DNA from: DASWJZ01 sp963720705
GTDB lineage: Bacteria > Pseudomonadota > Alphaproteobacteria > Rhizobiales > Afifellaceae
DNA: 64,000 nt
Assembly: GCA_963720705.1 (NCBI GenBank)
Contig: CAVRGJ010000007.1
Span: forward strand, 1-64,000
Direction: 5' to 3'
Part shown: positions 27,875 to 37,400 of the stretch, one piece after another
Numbering within the stretch: the stretch's first letter is position 1
Layout of the letters: every line of letters begins with the position of its first letter
Program-made: the position numbers and the translations under genes
The notes under the pieces: generated by a model
What the model saw: only the letters and a program-made list of their open reading frames with translations
What the model was told of the DNA's origin: nothing
The model's database searches: none

Positions 27875-29281
27875 ATGAGCGAAACCCAGGCCATGTTCGC
27901 GCTGCTGCGGCAGTCGGCGGACCCTACGGTGGCGGATGTGATCGAGCGCCACGTCGCCGATGCGCCCGACCGCAACCTCGTGCGCATCAACGCCCTTGCC
28001 TTTGCGGAGGAGAAAGGTCTCGATCCCGAGCCGGTGATCGCCGCGTTTCTGCACGCTGCTAAGATCGGCCTCGTCGACATGTCTTGGAGCGTGCTCTGTC
28101 CGGGCTGCGGGGGTGTGCTCGATTCCGGCACCACTCTTAAGACTGTGCACAGCGAGGCCTATGCCTGCTCGCTGTGCGCGGCCGACTACGAGCCGACCCT
28201 CGACGAGATGGTGGAGGTCACCTTCACGGTGAGCCCGCGCATCCGCCGGATCGAGGCGCACAGTCCCGACACGCTTTCGCCCTTGGAATACTTCCGGCAG
28301 CTCTATTTCGGCTCGGAGCTGACGCTCCCGGAAGATTTCGACGCGTTCTGGGAGGCGATAACGCTCGAGGCGCTCGAGCTGCCTGCCGGAGAGAAGGCGA
28401 TCATCTCGCTCCAGCTCCCCGCGAAGTTCGTCATCGTTTTCGACCCCGTGACCCACACGGCGCAGTTCCTCGACGTGAAGGGCGAGCCGACGCGTGAGCG
28501 GCAGAACTTTACGCTCATTTTCGACACCGGGCACGCGCAGCATCAGACTGTGGAGATGCGCCCCGGGCCGATACGCCTGTCGATCGAGAACCGCACGGAC
28601 CGGCGGCTCATTCCGACGATCTTCATTGCCGATCACGAGCTGCATGACTTCATGCACAATCGCCGGTCCTTCCTGACCGCGAAGCGGCTTCTCTCCAACC
28701 AAACCTTCCGTGACATCTTCCGCACCGATACGCTCGATGTCGATCAGCGGCTGAAGATCACCAGCCTCACCTTCCTCTTTACCGATCTGCGCGGCTCCAC
28801 CGAGCTCTACGAGCGGGTGGGGGACCTCGTCGCCTTCGACCTCGTGCGCGCGCATTTCGACCTGCTGCACGAAATCGTCGCGGCCGAGGCGGGCGCGGTG
28901 GTGAAGACCATCGGCGACGCTGTGATGGCGACCTTCCCGACGCCGGACCGCGCCGTCGCTGCCGCGCTTCGCATGCGCGAGGCCATGCGCAAGCTGAACG
29001 AAGAGCGCGGACGCGAGGACCTGATCCTGAAGATCGGCATCCACGAGGGGCCTTGCATCGCCGTCACGCTGAACGAGCGGCAGGACTATTTCGGGCAGAC
29101 CGTGAACATAGCATCGCGCGTACAACACCTAGCCACCTCGCGCGAGATATTTGCGACCGGCGCCGTGGTGGAGGATTCGGCGGCGACCGGCGTGCTCGCC
29201 GCGCTCGGCCTGAAGCCGGTGGCGCACAACACTTCGCTCCGCGGCATCGCCAACGAAGTCTCAGTCTACGCGATTCCGTAA
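27875..29281 (+). CDS. adenylate cyclase, class III, with zinc-finger-like N-terminal region (DUF5939 type)
   Basis: A 468-residue protein. The N-terminal region carries two CxxC pairs (Cys75/Cys78 and Cys98/Cys101) that suggest a bound zinc, as in DUF5939 cyclases. The cyclase domain, from about residue 300, is complete: metal Asp in FTDLRGST, the adenine-specifying Lys before IGD in VVKTIGDAV, Asp in RQDYFG, and the transition-state Asn and Arg in TVNIASR. It should make cAMP. It is single-gene, divergent from the glycan operon, and no membrane segment is seen. Confidence 0.88.
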   Translation: MSETQAMFALLRQSADPTVADVIERHVADAPDRNLVRINALAFAEEKGLDPEPVIAAFLHAAKIGLVDMSWSVLCPGCGGVLDSGTTLKTVHSEAYACSLCAADYEPTLDEMVEVTFTVSPRIRRIEAHSPDTLSPLEYFRQLYFGSELTLPEDFDAFWEAITLEALELPAGEKAIISLQLPAKFVIVFDPVTHTAQFLDVKGEPTRERQNFTLIFDTGHAQHQTVEMRPGPIRLSIENRTDRRLIPTIFIADHELHDFMHNRRSFLTAKRLLSNQTFRDIFRTDTLDVDQRLKITSLTFLFTDLRGSTELYERVGDLVAFDLVRAHFDLLHEIVAAEAGAVVKTIGDAVMATFPTPDRAVAAALRMREAMRKLNEERGREDLILKIGIHEGPCIAVTLNERQDYFGQTVNIASRVQHLATSREIFATGAVVEDSAATGVLAALGLKPVAHNTSLRGIANEVSVYAIP

Positions 29282-29286
29282 CCCGC

Positions 29287-29316
29287 GCCGCCTTGGCTAT
29301 CCGAAGCCTGGGCGGC
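29287..29316. terminator. hairpin between convergent cyclase and DUF6159 genes
   Basis: GCCGCC (29287-29292) pairs with GGCGGC (29311-29316), and GGCT pairs with AGCC inside it, with a small internal loop. There is no T tract. The site between two converging stop codons suggests bidirectional termination. Confidence 0.35.
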
Positions 29317-30195
29317 CTAGCTCCCCTTGGGCGCAAACGCGCTGCCGATCAGGTTCTTGCCGAAATCCGCCGGCGGCTTGCCGTTGACGGCGTAGTAATA
29401 GACCGCGGCCGTGTAGGCCGCCGTCAGCGCCGCCCCGAGGAGCAAGAGCACGATCAGCGACGCGATCGACAGCGACAGCAACGGAATTGCCAGCGCTTTA
29501 AGCCCACTTTGGTACGCCGCGACGCCACCGCCGATGCCGACGATCGCGATCGCAGCTGCGATCAGCCCGAGCACGAGCGAAATGCCGGCGTTGCCGATCA
29601 GGTTCTCGCCCCATGTTTTCTTGAGGAGCGCACTGCTCTTGTAGATCGCATCGACCGGCCCGAGGCCCTCGGCCGCCAAGATCGGAACGACGAGGAACGT
29701 CGCGAGCGTCCAGGCAATGCCGACTCCGGCCCCGATCAGGCGGCCGATGAAGCCGAAGCGCTCGCCGACAGCCTTCAGAATCATGCCGATCGTCGCGGAG
29801 ATGATGGCGTAGCCGAGAATCGGGCCGATGCGGCGGATCGCCAAGGAAAGGGCTGAGCCGACGGTGGGCTTGCCGCCGTTCAGTCTCTCCAAGGCTGCGC
29901 CGACGAGTGCGGTATTGAAGAAGATGACGATGAAATACTGCGCGATGTAGAGCATGAAAGCCCACGGATACCATTCGCGCAACACCCGCGCCGTATCGCC
30001 TGCGCGCGCCGCCTCGGTCAGATCGCTGTAGGCGCCGCTTGAAATCACTTCCGCAGCAAAGCCGCCCATGAGGACCAGCGTCGCGACGGCGGATGCAGCC
30101 GGCAGCACGAGCAGATCGCCATCGGAACGCAAGACGTCCCAGCTCGCCCTGAGCAATAGCCAACTGCGTTCGACGCGGGAAATCGGATCGGTCAT
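29317..30195 (-). CDS. DUF6159 family membrane protein
   Basis: A 292-residue integral membrane protein with about six hydrophobic stretches and Gly/Ala-rich helices (for example ISLVLGLIAAAIAIVGIGGG). The opening VERSWLLLRASWDVLRSDGDLLVLP matches the DUF6159 family, whose function is unknown. The start at 30195 is chosen because the preceding 52 codons lack the family pattern. It is divergent from the methanethiol oxidase-type gene. Confidence 0.7.
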   Translation of the reverse strand: MTDPISRVERSWLLLRASWDVLRSDGDLLVLPAASAVATLVLMGGFAAEVISSGAYSDLTEAARAGDTARVLREWYPWAFMLYIAQYFIVIFFNTALVGAALERLNGGKPTVGSALSLAIRRIGPILGYAIISATIGMILKAVGERFGFIGRLIGAGVGIAWTLATFLVVPILAAEGLGPVDAIYKSSALLKKTWGENLIGNAGISLVLGLIAAAIAIVGIGGGVAAYQSGLKALAIPLLSLSIASLIVLLLLGAALTAAYTAAVYYYAVNGKPPADFGKNLIGSAFAPKGS

Positions 30196-30487
30196 CTCAG
30201 TGCTGTCAGGCGAACGGAAAGCCTGCACCCAAGCGGCAGAGCATCCCTGACATGCTTCAAGGTCTCCCTGAAGAAACCGTAAAGGCAGCAGATTCCGTTG
30301 AAGGATCTCGCTCGGCCTCGGGTCGGGCGCCGCGTGCCTCATAAGCGCCAACAGGCGATGTCAGATCGAGATTTCGCAAAATCGAGCCCGAGCGAAGTAT
30401 CTCGCTTGCGCCCGAAGGCGTAGACTCGCCCGCATCCGGAAGAAGAAGGAGGCGGCCCGCCGGGCGCCCCAAGGGAGGAGGAATCCG

Positions 30488-31882
30488 ATGGCCAGCTTGC
30501 AACCCGACCCCAGTTTCTATCCGTCGCCGCGCATGGCGGAGAAGGCGAAGGCTGAGACGCTCGCCTATGTTGCGACATTCGATCCGGAGCGGAAGCAGCC
30601 CGATGCGATCGCCGTCGTCGATATCGATCCGAAGAGCAAGACCTACTCGAAGATCGTCGGCTCCGTGGCGATGCCAAATCTCGGTGACGAGCTGCACCAT
30701 TTCGGCTGGAACGCCTGCTCCTCCTGCCTCTGTCCGAACGCGCCGCACCCGCACATGGAGCGGCGCTACCTCGTGGTGCCGGGCCTCCGCTCATCGCGCA
30801 TCCATATTCTCGATACGAAGGCCGACCCGAGGAAGCCGAAGATCGTGAAGGTTGTCGAGCCGGAGGAGATCGCCGAGAAGACCGGCTATACGCGTCCGCA
30901 TACGATTCACTGCGGTCCGGAAGGCATCTACGTCGCCGCGCTCGGCAACGCCGAGGGCAAGGCGCCGGGCGGCATCTTCCTTATGGACGCGGAGACTTTC
31001 GAGCCACGTGGGCGCTGGGAGATCGACCGCGGGCCACAGCAGCTCGCCTATGACGCCTGGTGGCATCTTGGCTACGACACCATGGTCACCAGTGAATGGG
31101 GAACGCCCGACACCTTCGAGAACGGGCTTATTCCCGAGGTGCTGCTCGGCTCGAAGTACGGTCGAAAGCTCCACTTCTGGGATCTGCACAAGCGCAAGCA
31201 TTTGCAGGAGATCGATTTCGGCGAGGAGCACCAGCTCGTCTTCGAGCTGCGGCCGGCGCACGATCCGACCAAGGCGCATGGCTTCGTGAATTGCGTGATC
31301 AGCCTGAAGGACCTCTCGTCGTCGATCTGGACCTGGTATCGCGACGGCGACAAATGGGCGGTGAAGAAGATCATCACCATTCCAGCCGAGCCGGCCGATC
31401 CGGACGACCTGCCGCCGGTTCTGAAGGGCTTCAAAGCCGTGCCGCCGCTTGTCACCGACATCGATCTTTCGATGGACGACAAGTATCTCTACGTCTCGTG
31501 CTGGGGCACGGGCGATCTTCAGCAGTACGACGTGTCGGACCCGATGAACCCGAAGCTGACCGGCAAGGTCAGGATCGGCGGGATCGTAGCCGGCGCCACC
31601 CATCCGAAGGCGAAGAACGGGCGACTCACCGGCGGCCCGCAGATGGTGGAAATCAGCCGCGACGGGAAGCGCGTCTACTTCACCAATTCGCTCTACGGCG
31701 CGATCGACCCGCAGTTCTATCACAACGGAATCGAGGGCTGGATGGTGAAGCTCGACGCGAAGCCCGGCGGCGGCATCGCCTTCGACGAGAACTTCTTCAT
31801 CCAGTGGCCAAAGGGCCACCTGCCGCACCAGGTGAGGCTCGAGGGCGGAGATTGCTCATCGGATTCCTACTGCTATCCCTAG
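30488..31882 (+). CDS. mtoX: selenium-binding protein family (SBP56), methanethiol oxidase type
   Basis: A 464-residue SBP56-family protein, close to full family length. It shows the signatures GWNACSSCLCPNAPHPHMERRY, RPHTIHCGPEG and SCWGTGDLQQYDVSDP. Bacterial members (MtoX) oxidise methanethiol to formaldehyde, hydrogen sulfide and hydrogen peroxide, and bind copper. MtoX of Hyphomicrobium is periplasmic; here no signal peptide is seen, so location is unclear. A strong GGGAGGAGG site lies 7 bases before the ATG. The usual SCO1 and MauG neighbours are absent. A selenium-binding role is an alternative name for the same family. Confidence 0.8.
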   Translation: MASLQPDPSFYPSPRMAEKAKAETLAYVATFDPERKQPDAIAVVDIDPKSKTYSKIVGSVAMPNLGDELHHFGWNACSSCLCPNAPHPHMERRYLVVPGLRSSRIHILDTKADPRKPKIVKVVEPEEIAEKTGYTRPHTIHCGPEGIYVAALGNAEGKAPGGIFLMDAETFEPRGRWEIDRGPQQLAYDAWWHLGYDTMVTSEWGTPDTFENGLIPEVLLGSKYGRKLHFWDLHKRKHLQEIDFGEEHQLVFELRPAHDPTKAHGFVNCVISLKDLSSSIWTWYRDGDKWAVKKIITIPAEPADPDDLPPVLKGFKAVPPLVTDIDLSMDDKYLYVSCWGTGDLQQYDVSDPMNPKLTGKVRIGGIVAGATHPKAKNGRLTGGPQMVEISRDGKRVYFTNSLYGAIDPQFYHNGIEGWMVKLDAKPGGGIAFDENFFIQWPKGHLPHQVRLEGGDCSSDSYCYP

Positions 31883-31911
31883 GGCGTCGCATCGCGGCGT
31901 GAATCGCGCTT

Positions 31912-32547
31912 ATGAGCCAAGGTGATCTCGCGCCTTGGCTCGCCGTTGCCGGGCTCGGGGCTTTCCATGGCCTGAACCCGGCGATGGGATGGCTCTTTGC
32001 CGTCGCGCTTGGCCTCCACCGCAAGAGCCGCGCCGTCGTGATCGAGTCGCTCGTGCCGATTCTGGTCGGTCACGCGGTGTCGATCGGCCTCGTGCTCTAT
32101 GCCGCGATTGCGCTCGGCGTCTTCTTCGACGAGCGCGTTCTCACGAAGGCCGGCGGCCTGTTGCTGATCGGCTGGGCCGTATGGCACTTCGTCTACGGCC
32201 ACCGCCATCGCGTCCGCGTCGGGATGCAGACCGGTCTTGTCGGCCTCGGCTTCTGGTCGCTTCTGATGGCGACCGCGCACGGCGCAGGCCTGATGCTGCT
32301 TCCAGTCGCGCTGCCGCTTTGCCTGTCGGGCAGCCCAGGCGCAGAACTCACCGCGAGCGGTTCGCTGATCATGGGACTTGCGGTGATCGGCGTTCACACC
32401 GGAGCGATGCTTGTCGTCATCGCGATCATCGCGCTTGTGGTCTACGAGTGGGTGGGACTTGCGTTCCTGCGGCGGGGTTGGCTCAACGTCGATCTTCTAT
32501 GGAGCATCGCGCTTGTGCTCGCCGGAGCGTACATGCTGATCACATAG
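31912..32547 (+). CDS. polytopic membrane protein, possible metal or small-molecule transporter
   Basis: A 211-residue membrane protein with about six helices. The first opens GAFHGLNPAMGWLFAVALG, and a later helix has GHAVSIG and ATAHGAGLMLLP, so His residues repeat within helices. This recalls HupE/NiCoT-like and related transporters, but no family could be fixed. It begins 29 bases after the SBP56 gene on the same strand. A metal supply role for that protein is plausible but only inferred. Confidence 0.6.
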   Translation: MSQGDLAPWLAVAGLGAFHGLNPAMGWLFAVALGLHRKSRAVVIESLVPILVGHAVSIGLVLYAAIALGVFFDERVLTKAGGLLLIGWAVWHFVYGHRHRVRVGMQTGLVGLGFWSLLMATAHGAGLMLLPVALPLCLSGSPGAELTASGSLIMGLAVIGVHTGAMLVVIAIIALVVYEWVGLAFLRRGWLNVDLLWSIALVLAGAYMLIT

Positions 32548-32559
32548 CGTGGCGGAGCC

Positions 32560-33780
32560 TCATTCGCCCTGCGCCCGCAGATAGGTCATGTACTTCATGA
32601 TTGCCGACAGGCAATGCTGCGTGGAATCGATCCGCGCTTGCGGCGTCGTCCGACCGTTAAGGAAGGCGCCGGCGTAGTCGCCGATGTCGGGCGCACTGAG
32701 GTAGCGGTCGGGAGCAAGCTCGATGCGGGTCTGATCGGGAAGCACCTGTATGGTGAAACTCTTGGTGAGTTCTTGTTCCACCCGCTCGACGATCCGGCCA
32801 ACGAGATCGGCGTTGACGGAAGCCTTTGACAATACTGTCGCCGCCACAGCCAGCCCTTCGACCGAGTAGCACGAGTTGGCGTTGGGTTTGACGCTCGGCC
32901 GCAAGCCGGTGAGGAACGCATCGCTCAACTTGGCCAGGAAATCGAGGAACTGCGGATCGCCGTCCGTCAGGTGGCGGATCGAGCCCGCCATCAAACCCCA
33001 ATGCGTGAATTGCACACTTGGCTTTTGACTGTAGCGATCGATCAAATAGGCATCGGCCTTGGCGAGCGCCGCGCGAACGCTGGCATCGTCGGGAAAGAGG
33101 CGCCGGTACTGGGCGAGAGCGAGCCAGGTCTCACCGTTGTAATAGTCCGACTCGGCATCGATGCCCGGTGCGCGCGCGAACCCGCCGCTCGGCAGCTGCA
33201 TTCTGAGCAGAGCGTGGAGCCACGCCGCCCGTTCGCTCTCGAACTGGCTATCGCCTGACGCGCTGAAATATGTGAGTTCCGCGAGCAGGGCCAACGCAGT
33301 AGCGCCGGTGCTGCCTCTGTTGGCCCCGCCGCTTCTGGCGACCATCGCGCCGTCTTCAACGGGGACCGAGATCGCTACAAGGCCCGCGATTGCCGCCTTG
33401 GCCCGTTCCGCCACATCAGCATCGCCGAAGAAGCCCGCGTATTCGGCCGTCACGACCGCGGCTCCGGCCTGCCTGACGACATTGTCCCCGCGACTGAACT
33501 TCCCGCTCAGGAAATTGTATTCGTATTCGAAAAGGCCGCTCGGCAGTTGAACGTGACCCATATAGGCGATGGCGAGCTTCGCCCGCTCCGTCAGAACCTC
33601 GAGCGTCAAAGTATCGGCGGCGCGGGCAGTTGTTGCGGGAAACCAAGCCGGCGCACAAACGGCCACGCTCAGGCAGAGACCGGCTACGAGCTTCCACACG
33701 CGGAGTGCGGAGGGCGGTGGCGCTACGGAAGCCCCGCCTGGGCAGAACGCGGCGGTGCCGAATGGCGCGGATCGAGGCAT
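32560..33780 (-). CDS. exported alpha/alpha-toroid-like protein, unknown
   Basis: A 406-residue protein with a long signal peptide (hydrophobic core about 30-45, cleavage near TTARAAD at about 52-55). The mature part has repeating helix pairs with motifs such as MGHVQLPSGLFEYEY, LLRMQLPSGGFARAPG and NGETWLALAQYRRLFPD. These QLPSGxF repeats resemble prenyltransferase or six-hairpin glycosidase toroids. No catalytic motif is evident. It converges on the membrane protein gene with only 12 bases between. Confidence 0.6.
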   Translation of the reverse strand: MPRSAPFGTAAFCPGGASVAPPPSALRVWKLVAGLCLSVAVCAPAWFPATTARAADTLTLEVLTERAKLAIAYMGHVQLPSGLFEYEYNFLSGKFSRGDNVVRQAGAAVVTAEYAGFFGDADVAERAKAAIAGLVAISVPVEDGAMVARSGGANRGSTGATALALLAELTYFSASGDSQFESERAAWLHALLRMQLPSGGFARAPGIDAESDYYNGETWLALAQYRRLFPDDASVRAALAKADAYLIDRYSQKPSVQFTHWGLMAGSIRHLTDGDPQFLDFLAKLSDAFLTGLRPSVKPNANSCYSVEGLAVAATVLSKASVNADLVGRIVERVEQELTKSFTIQVLPDQTRIELAPDRYLSAPDIGDYAGAFLNGRTTPQARIDSTQHCLSAIMKYMTYLRAQGE

Positions 33781-33969
33781 GCGACGGCCTTTGTTTGCAG
33801 ACGGAAATCAGGCGGCAAGCGCCCGGCTGAAAATGCCGTCGCCTTCCACAATCAGAGTGACACCGCGGAGCAGTACATTAAGGATGGCGGGCGCGCCATC
33901 AAGCGGACACGGGGTGTTGCACCTAAGATCGAGCGCCTTGTCGGAACAGCCGAAACGGTACAATCTGAG

Positions 33970-33983
33970 GAACCGGTCGGTTC
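33970..33983. promoter_or_regulatory. perfect palindrome upstream of the Asp-rich protein gene
   Basis: GAACCG-GT-CGGTTC is a perfect 14-base palindrome. A third GAACCG half-site follows at 33995-34000. A possible -10 element TACAAT lies just before it (33959-33964). It may be an operator for the gene at 34039. Confidence 0.35.
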
Positions 33984-34038
33984 GTCCGGATTGAGAACCG
34001 TTTTGGGCACTCAACGGATGCGCGGCTAGCGGGGTAGA

Positions 34039-34311
34039 ATGCCAATGAGGAAGCTTCTTCTTATGGGGGCAACCGTCCTTTCTCTCGCTGTCATGACCGG
34101 CGCGGCGTTCGCCTACGATGACGATGATGACGACGAAGACGCCGCTGAGTTCGCCGTTAGGATGGCGAACGGCGGTTACAGGGCAATCGTGGAGGGAATG
34201 AGGAACGGCGAGTACGTGCGGCCCTCCAGCCATCAAAGCGCTGCCGATGATGACGATGATGACGACAACAGCGCTGATGACGACGATGACGATGACGACA
34301 GCAGCAACTGA
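34039..34311 (+). CDS. small exported Asp-rich protein
   Basis: A 90-residue protein with a clear signal peptide (MPMRKLLLMGATVLSLAVMT then GAAFA, cleavage near 25). The mature 65 residues carry three Asp clusters (after the signal, at about 70-76 and 80-87) around a short middle with MANGGYRAIVEGM. Net charge is strongly negative. A periplasmic or secreted calcium or metal binder is a reasonable guess. No family was recognised. It lies in a gap between two reverse-strand genes and is probably a single-gene unit. Confidence 0.65.
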   Translation: MPMRKLLLMGATVLSLAVMTGAAFAYDDDDDDEDAAEFAVRMANGGYRAIVEGMRNGEYVRPSSHQSAADDDDDDDNSADDDDDDDDSSN

Positions 34312-34425
34312 GGCGGAGCTTGCCCTCCGGACCCGAGTTCTCATAGCGCGCTGGCTGACGACTCCCCGAGAAAATCCTAGGGTCCGCGGACGTGTAGCTG
34401 CGGCCGCTTCTGGATCGAGTCGCCG

Positions 34426-37400
34426 CTACTCCGCCGCCTCGGCAAGCGGCACCGGCGCATCTTCGGGCGCGGCGATGCCCGCCTGCGCCGCGAAGCGCTC
34501 GGCGCGCCGCATCACCTGCCGCTCGCGCCGCCTTTGCCGCCATGCCGCGAGATTGGCGATCGCCATCAGCGACGCCGGCGTCACGACCAGCGTCAGGATA
34601 GTCGCGAAGCCGAGGCCGAAGACGATCGCCGTGGAGAGATGGATCCACCATTGCGTCGATGGCGCGCCGTAGGCGATCGCGCGGTTCACGAAGTCGATGT
34701 TGATGCCGAAGGCGATGGCGAGCACGCCGAGCATGGCGGTCACCGCGGTCAGCACCACCGGCCGCGCGCGCTCGCGGCAGGTTTCCAGAATCGCCTCGTA
34801 GGCGGCGCGGCCTTCGCGCCGGAGCCGGTCGTAGGTGTCGATCAGCACGATATTGTTGTTCACGATGACGCCGGCATTGGCGATGACGCCGACCCCCGTC
34901 ATCACCACGCCGAAAGCCTGCCCCATCACCATCAGCCCGATCAGGACGCCGATCGTGGAGAGAAGCACGGCGGAGAGCACCAGCATGACGCTGGTGAACT
35001 TGTTGAACTGCGCAAGCAGGATCGCGAAGATCAGGAACAGCGCCGCGCCGAACGCCTTCATCAGGAAGGCGCCCGCCTTCTCTCGCTCCTCGTCCTCGCC
35101 CTTCATCTTGTAGGTGACCCCCTGGCCGAGGTCGGCGGTCTTCAGCGCATCGAGAATCTGCTGCTGCACGACCGCGGACTGCACGCCTTCCGCGACGTTG
35201 GCCGTGACGGTGACGACGCGCTGGCCGTTGACGCGGTTGATGAGCCCGACCTTCGGGGCCGCTGTCCGGGTGACGAAATTGCCGATCGGCACGGCGCCGG
35301 CGCTGGTGTTGATGGTAAGCTGGTCGAGCTCGTCGAGGCTCCGCCGGTTCTCCGGGAAGCGCACGAGGATGTCGACCGACTTGTCGGTGGTGGAGGGGCG
35401 GTATTCGGAGACCTTGACCCCGTTCGTCACGAGCTGGACGGCGGTGCCGACGGCAAGCGGGCTCGCGCCGTATTTCGCCGCCTCCGCCTTGTCGACGTCG
35501 AGCTTCCAGTCGATCCCGGGAAGCGGCAGGCCGTCGTCGACGTCGCGCGTCTCTGAATTAGCGCGGACGATCGCGGCTACCTTGCGCGCGGCCGGGTAGA
35601 GAAGGTCGGGATCGACGGAGCTTAGCTGGAGCGTCACCGGCTTGCCGGTCGGCGGGCCCGCCTGCGGCTTCGTCACTTCCACGATGACGCCGGGGATATC
35701 CTTGGTCTTGGCGCGGATCTCGTCGAAGATGGCGCTCGCCTTGCGCCGCTTCTTCCAGTCGACGAGCTCGAACTGCACGGTGCCGACCGTGTCTTCGGTG
35801 ACCTCGTCCGAGCCGCGCTGGTTCTCGCCGGAGCGCGCATACACCGTCGCAAGCTCCGGCATGCCGAGGAGCCGCTCCTCGACCTGGCGCACGAGCTTGT
35901 CTTTCTCCTCGATCGAGAGGTTGCCGCGCGCTCTGACCTGGACGAGCCCGTAATCCGGCTCGATGTCGGGGAAGAATTCGACGCCGTTGCCGAATGTGCC
36001 ATAGGCCTGGATGACGCCGACGAGGATCGCGGCGGCGAGACCAAGCGTCGCGAGCGGATGATGAAGCGCGAGCTTCACCGTGCGCATGTAGAGGCCGCGA
36101 TCGCGGAGCTGATGCGCTTCCGCGTTCGGCTTGCCGGCGCGGCCGAGGATCGCGCCGAGCGTCGGCGTGAAGAAGAGCGCCACCGCGAGCGAGGCGGAGA
36201 GCGTCGCAATCAGCGTCAACGGCAGGTATTTCATGAACTCGCCGACGATCCCGGGCCAGAAGAGGAGCGGCGAGAAGGCGGCGACGCGCGTCGCCGTCGC
36301 TGCCGTCACCGGCCCGGCCATGCGCTTTGCGGCAAGCGAATAGGCGGCGCGCGGCTCCATGCCCTCCGCCATGCGCCGCTCGGCGAATTCCGAGACGATG
36401 ATGGCGTCGTCGACGAGCATGCCGACGGCGAGGATCAGCGAGAAGAGCACCACGATGTTGACGGTGAGCCCCGCGAGCTGCAGCGCGAGGATGCCGGTCA
36501 GGAAGGAGGCCGGGATGGCGATCCCGATGAAGAGCGAGGCGCGCCCGCCGAGCACTGTCAGCATGATCACGACCACGAGCAGAACCGCGGTGATGACGCT
36601 GTTCTGCAGCTCGTGCAGCATGGTGCGGATGTCTTTCGACTTGTCCTGCGTGAACGACACGTCGACCGTGGACGGCCAGGTCTTGGCGAGCTCCTCGACC
36701 ACTTTCTTCGTGGCGTCGACCGTCTCGACCAAATTTGCGCCGCTTCGCTTCGACACTTCGATGGTGATCGCCGGCTTGCCGTTGACGCGCGTGATCGTCG
36801 TCGGATCCTTGAACGTCGGGCGCACTTCCGCCACGTCGCCAAGCGTCACCGCGGTGTTGCCGGAGGCGGCGATCGGGAAATTCATGATGTCGTCGGGCGT
36901 CTCGATCAGCGACGGCACCTTGACGGCGAAGCGCCCCGACTGGCCTTCGAGCGCACCGGCCGCAACGAGGCTGTTGCCAAGGTTGAAGGAGGAGATCAGT
37001 CGGTCGATCGGCACGTTGTAGCTTTGCAGCAGCGTCGGCTCGGTAATGATCTCCACCGCCTCGTCGCGCGCGCCCTTGAGCTCGGCGGAGAGCACGCCGG
37101 GCACTTGCTCAATCGCCGTCTTCGCCTGGCGCGAGAGCTGCAAGAGCGTGCGCTCCGGCACGTCGCCGCCGAGCGCCACCACGAGCACCGGGAAGAGCGA
37201 CAGGTTGATCTCTTGCACATGCGGCTCATCGGCGTCGGTCGGGAGATCGCTTTTCGCGTCGTCGACCTTGGCGCGCACGTCGGCGAGCGCCGAATCGGAG
37301 TCGAACCCGGCCTCGAATTCCAGGAGCACGTAGCCGCCGCCCTCAAAGGCCGCGGAGCGCATCTCCTTGACGTTTTCGACCGATTTCAGGCTCGTCTCGA

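Noticed and set aside
33943..34002. Possible EcfG-type promoter (GGAAC and CGTT elements)
   Set aside because: The distances between GGAAC and CGTT do not fit the required spacing of about 16-18 bases.
33547..34029. Overlapping plus-strand open frames before the Asp-rich gene
   Set aside because: They run through the start of the reverse-strand exported protein and have no ribosome-binding site or family pattern.
34120..34310. Repeated GATGAC triplets
   Set aside because: They encode the Asp runs of a small protein with a signal peptide; they are not a CRISPR array or a non-coding repeat.
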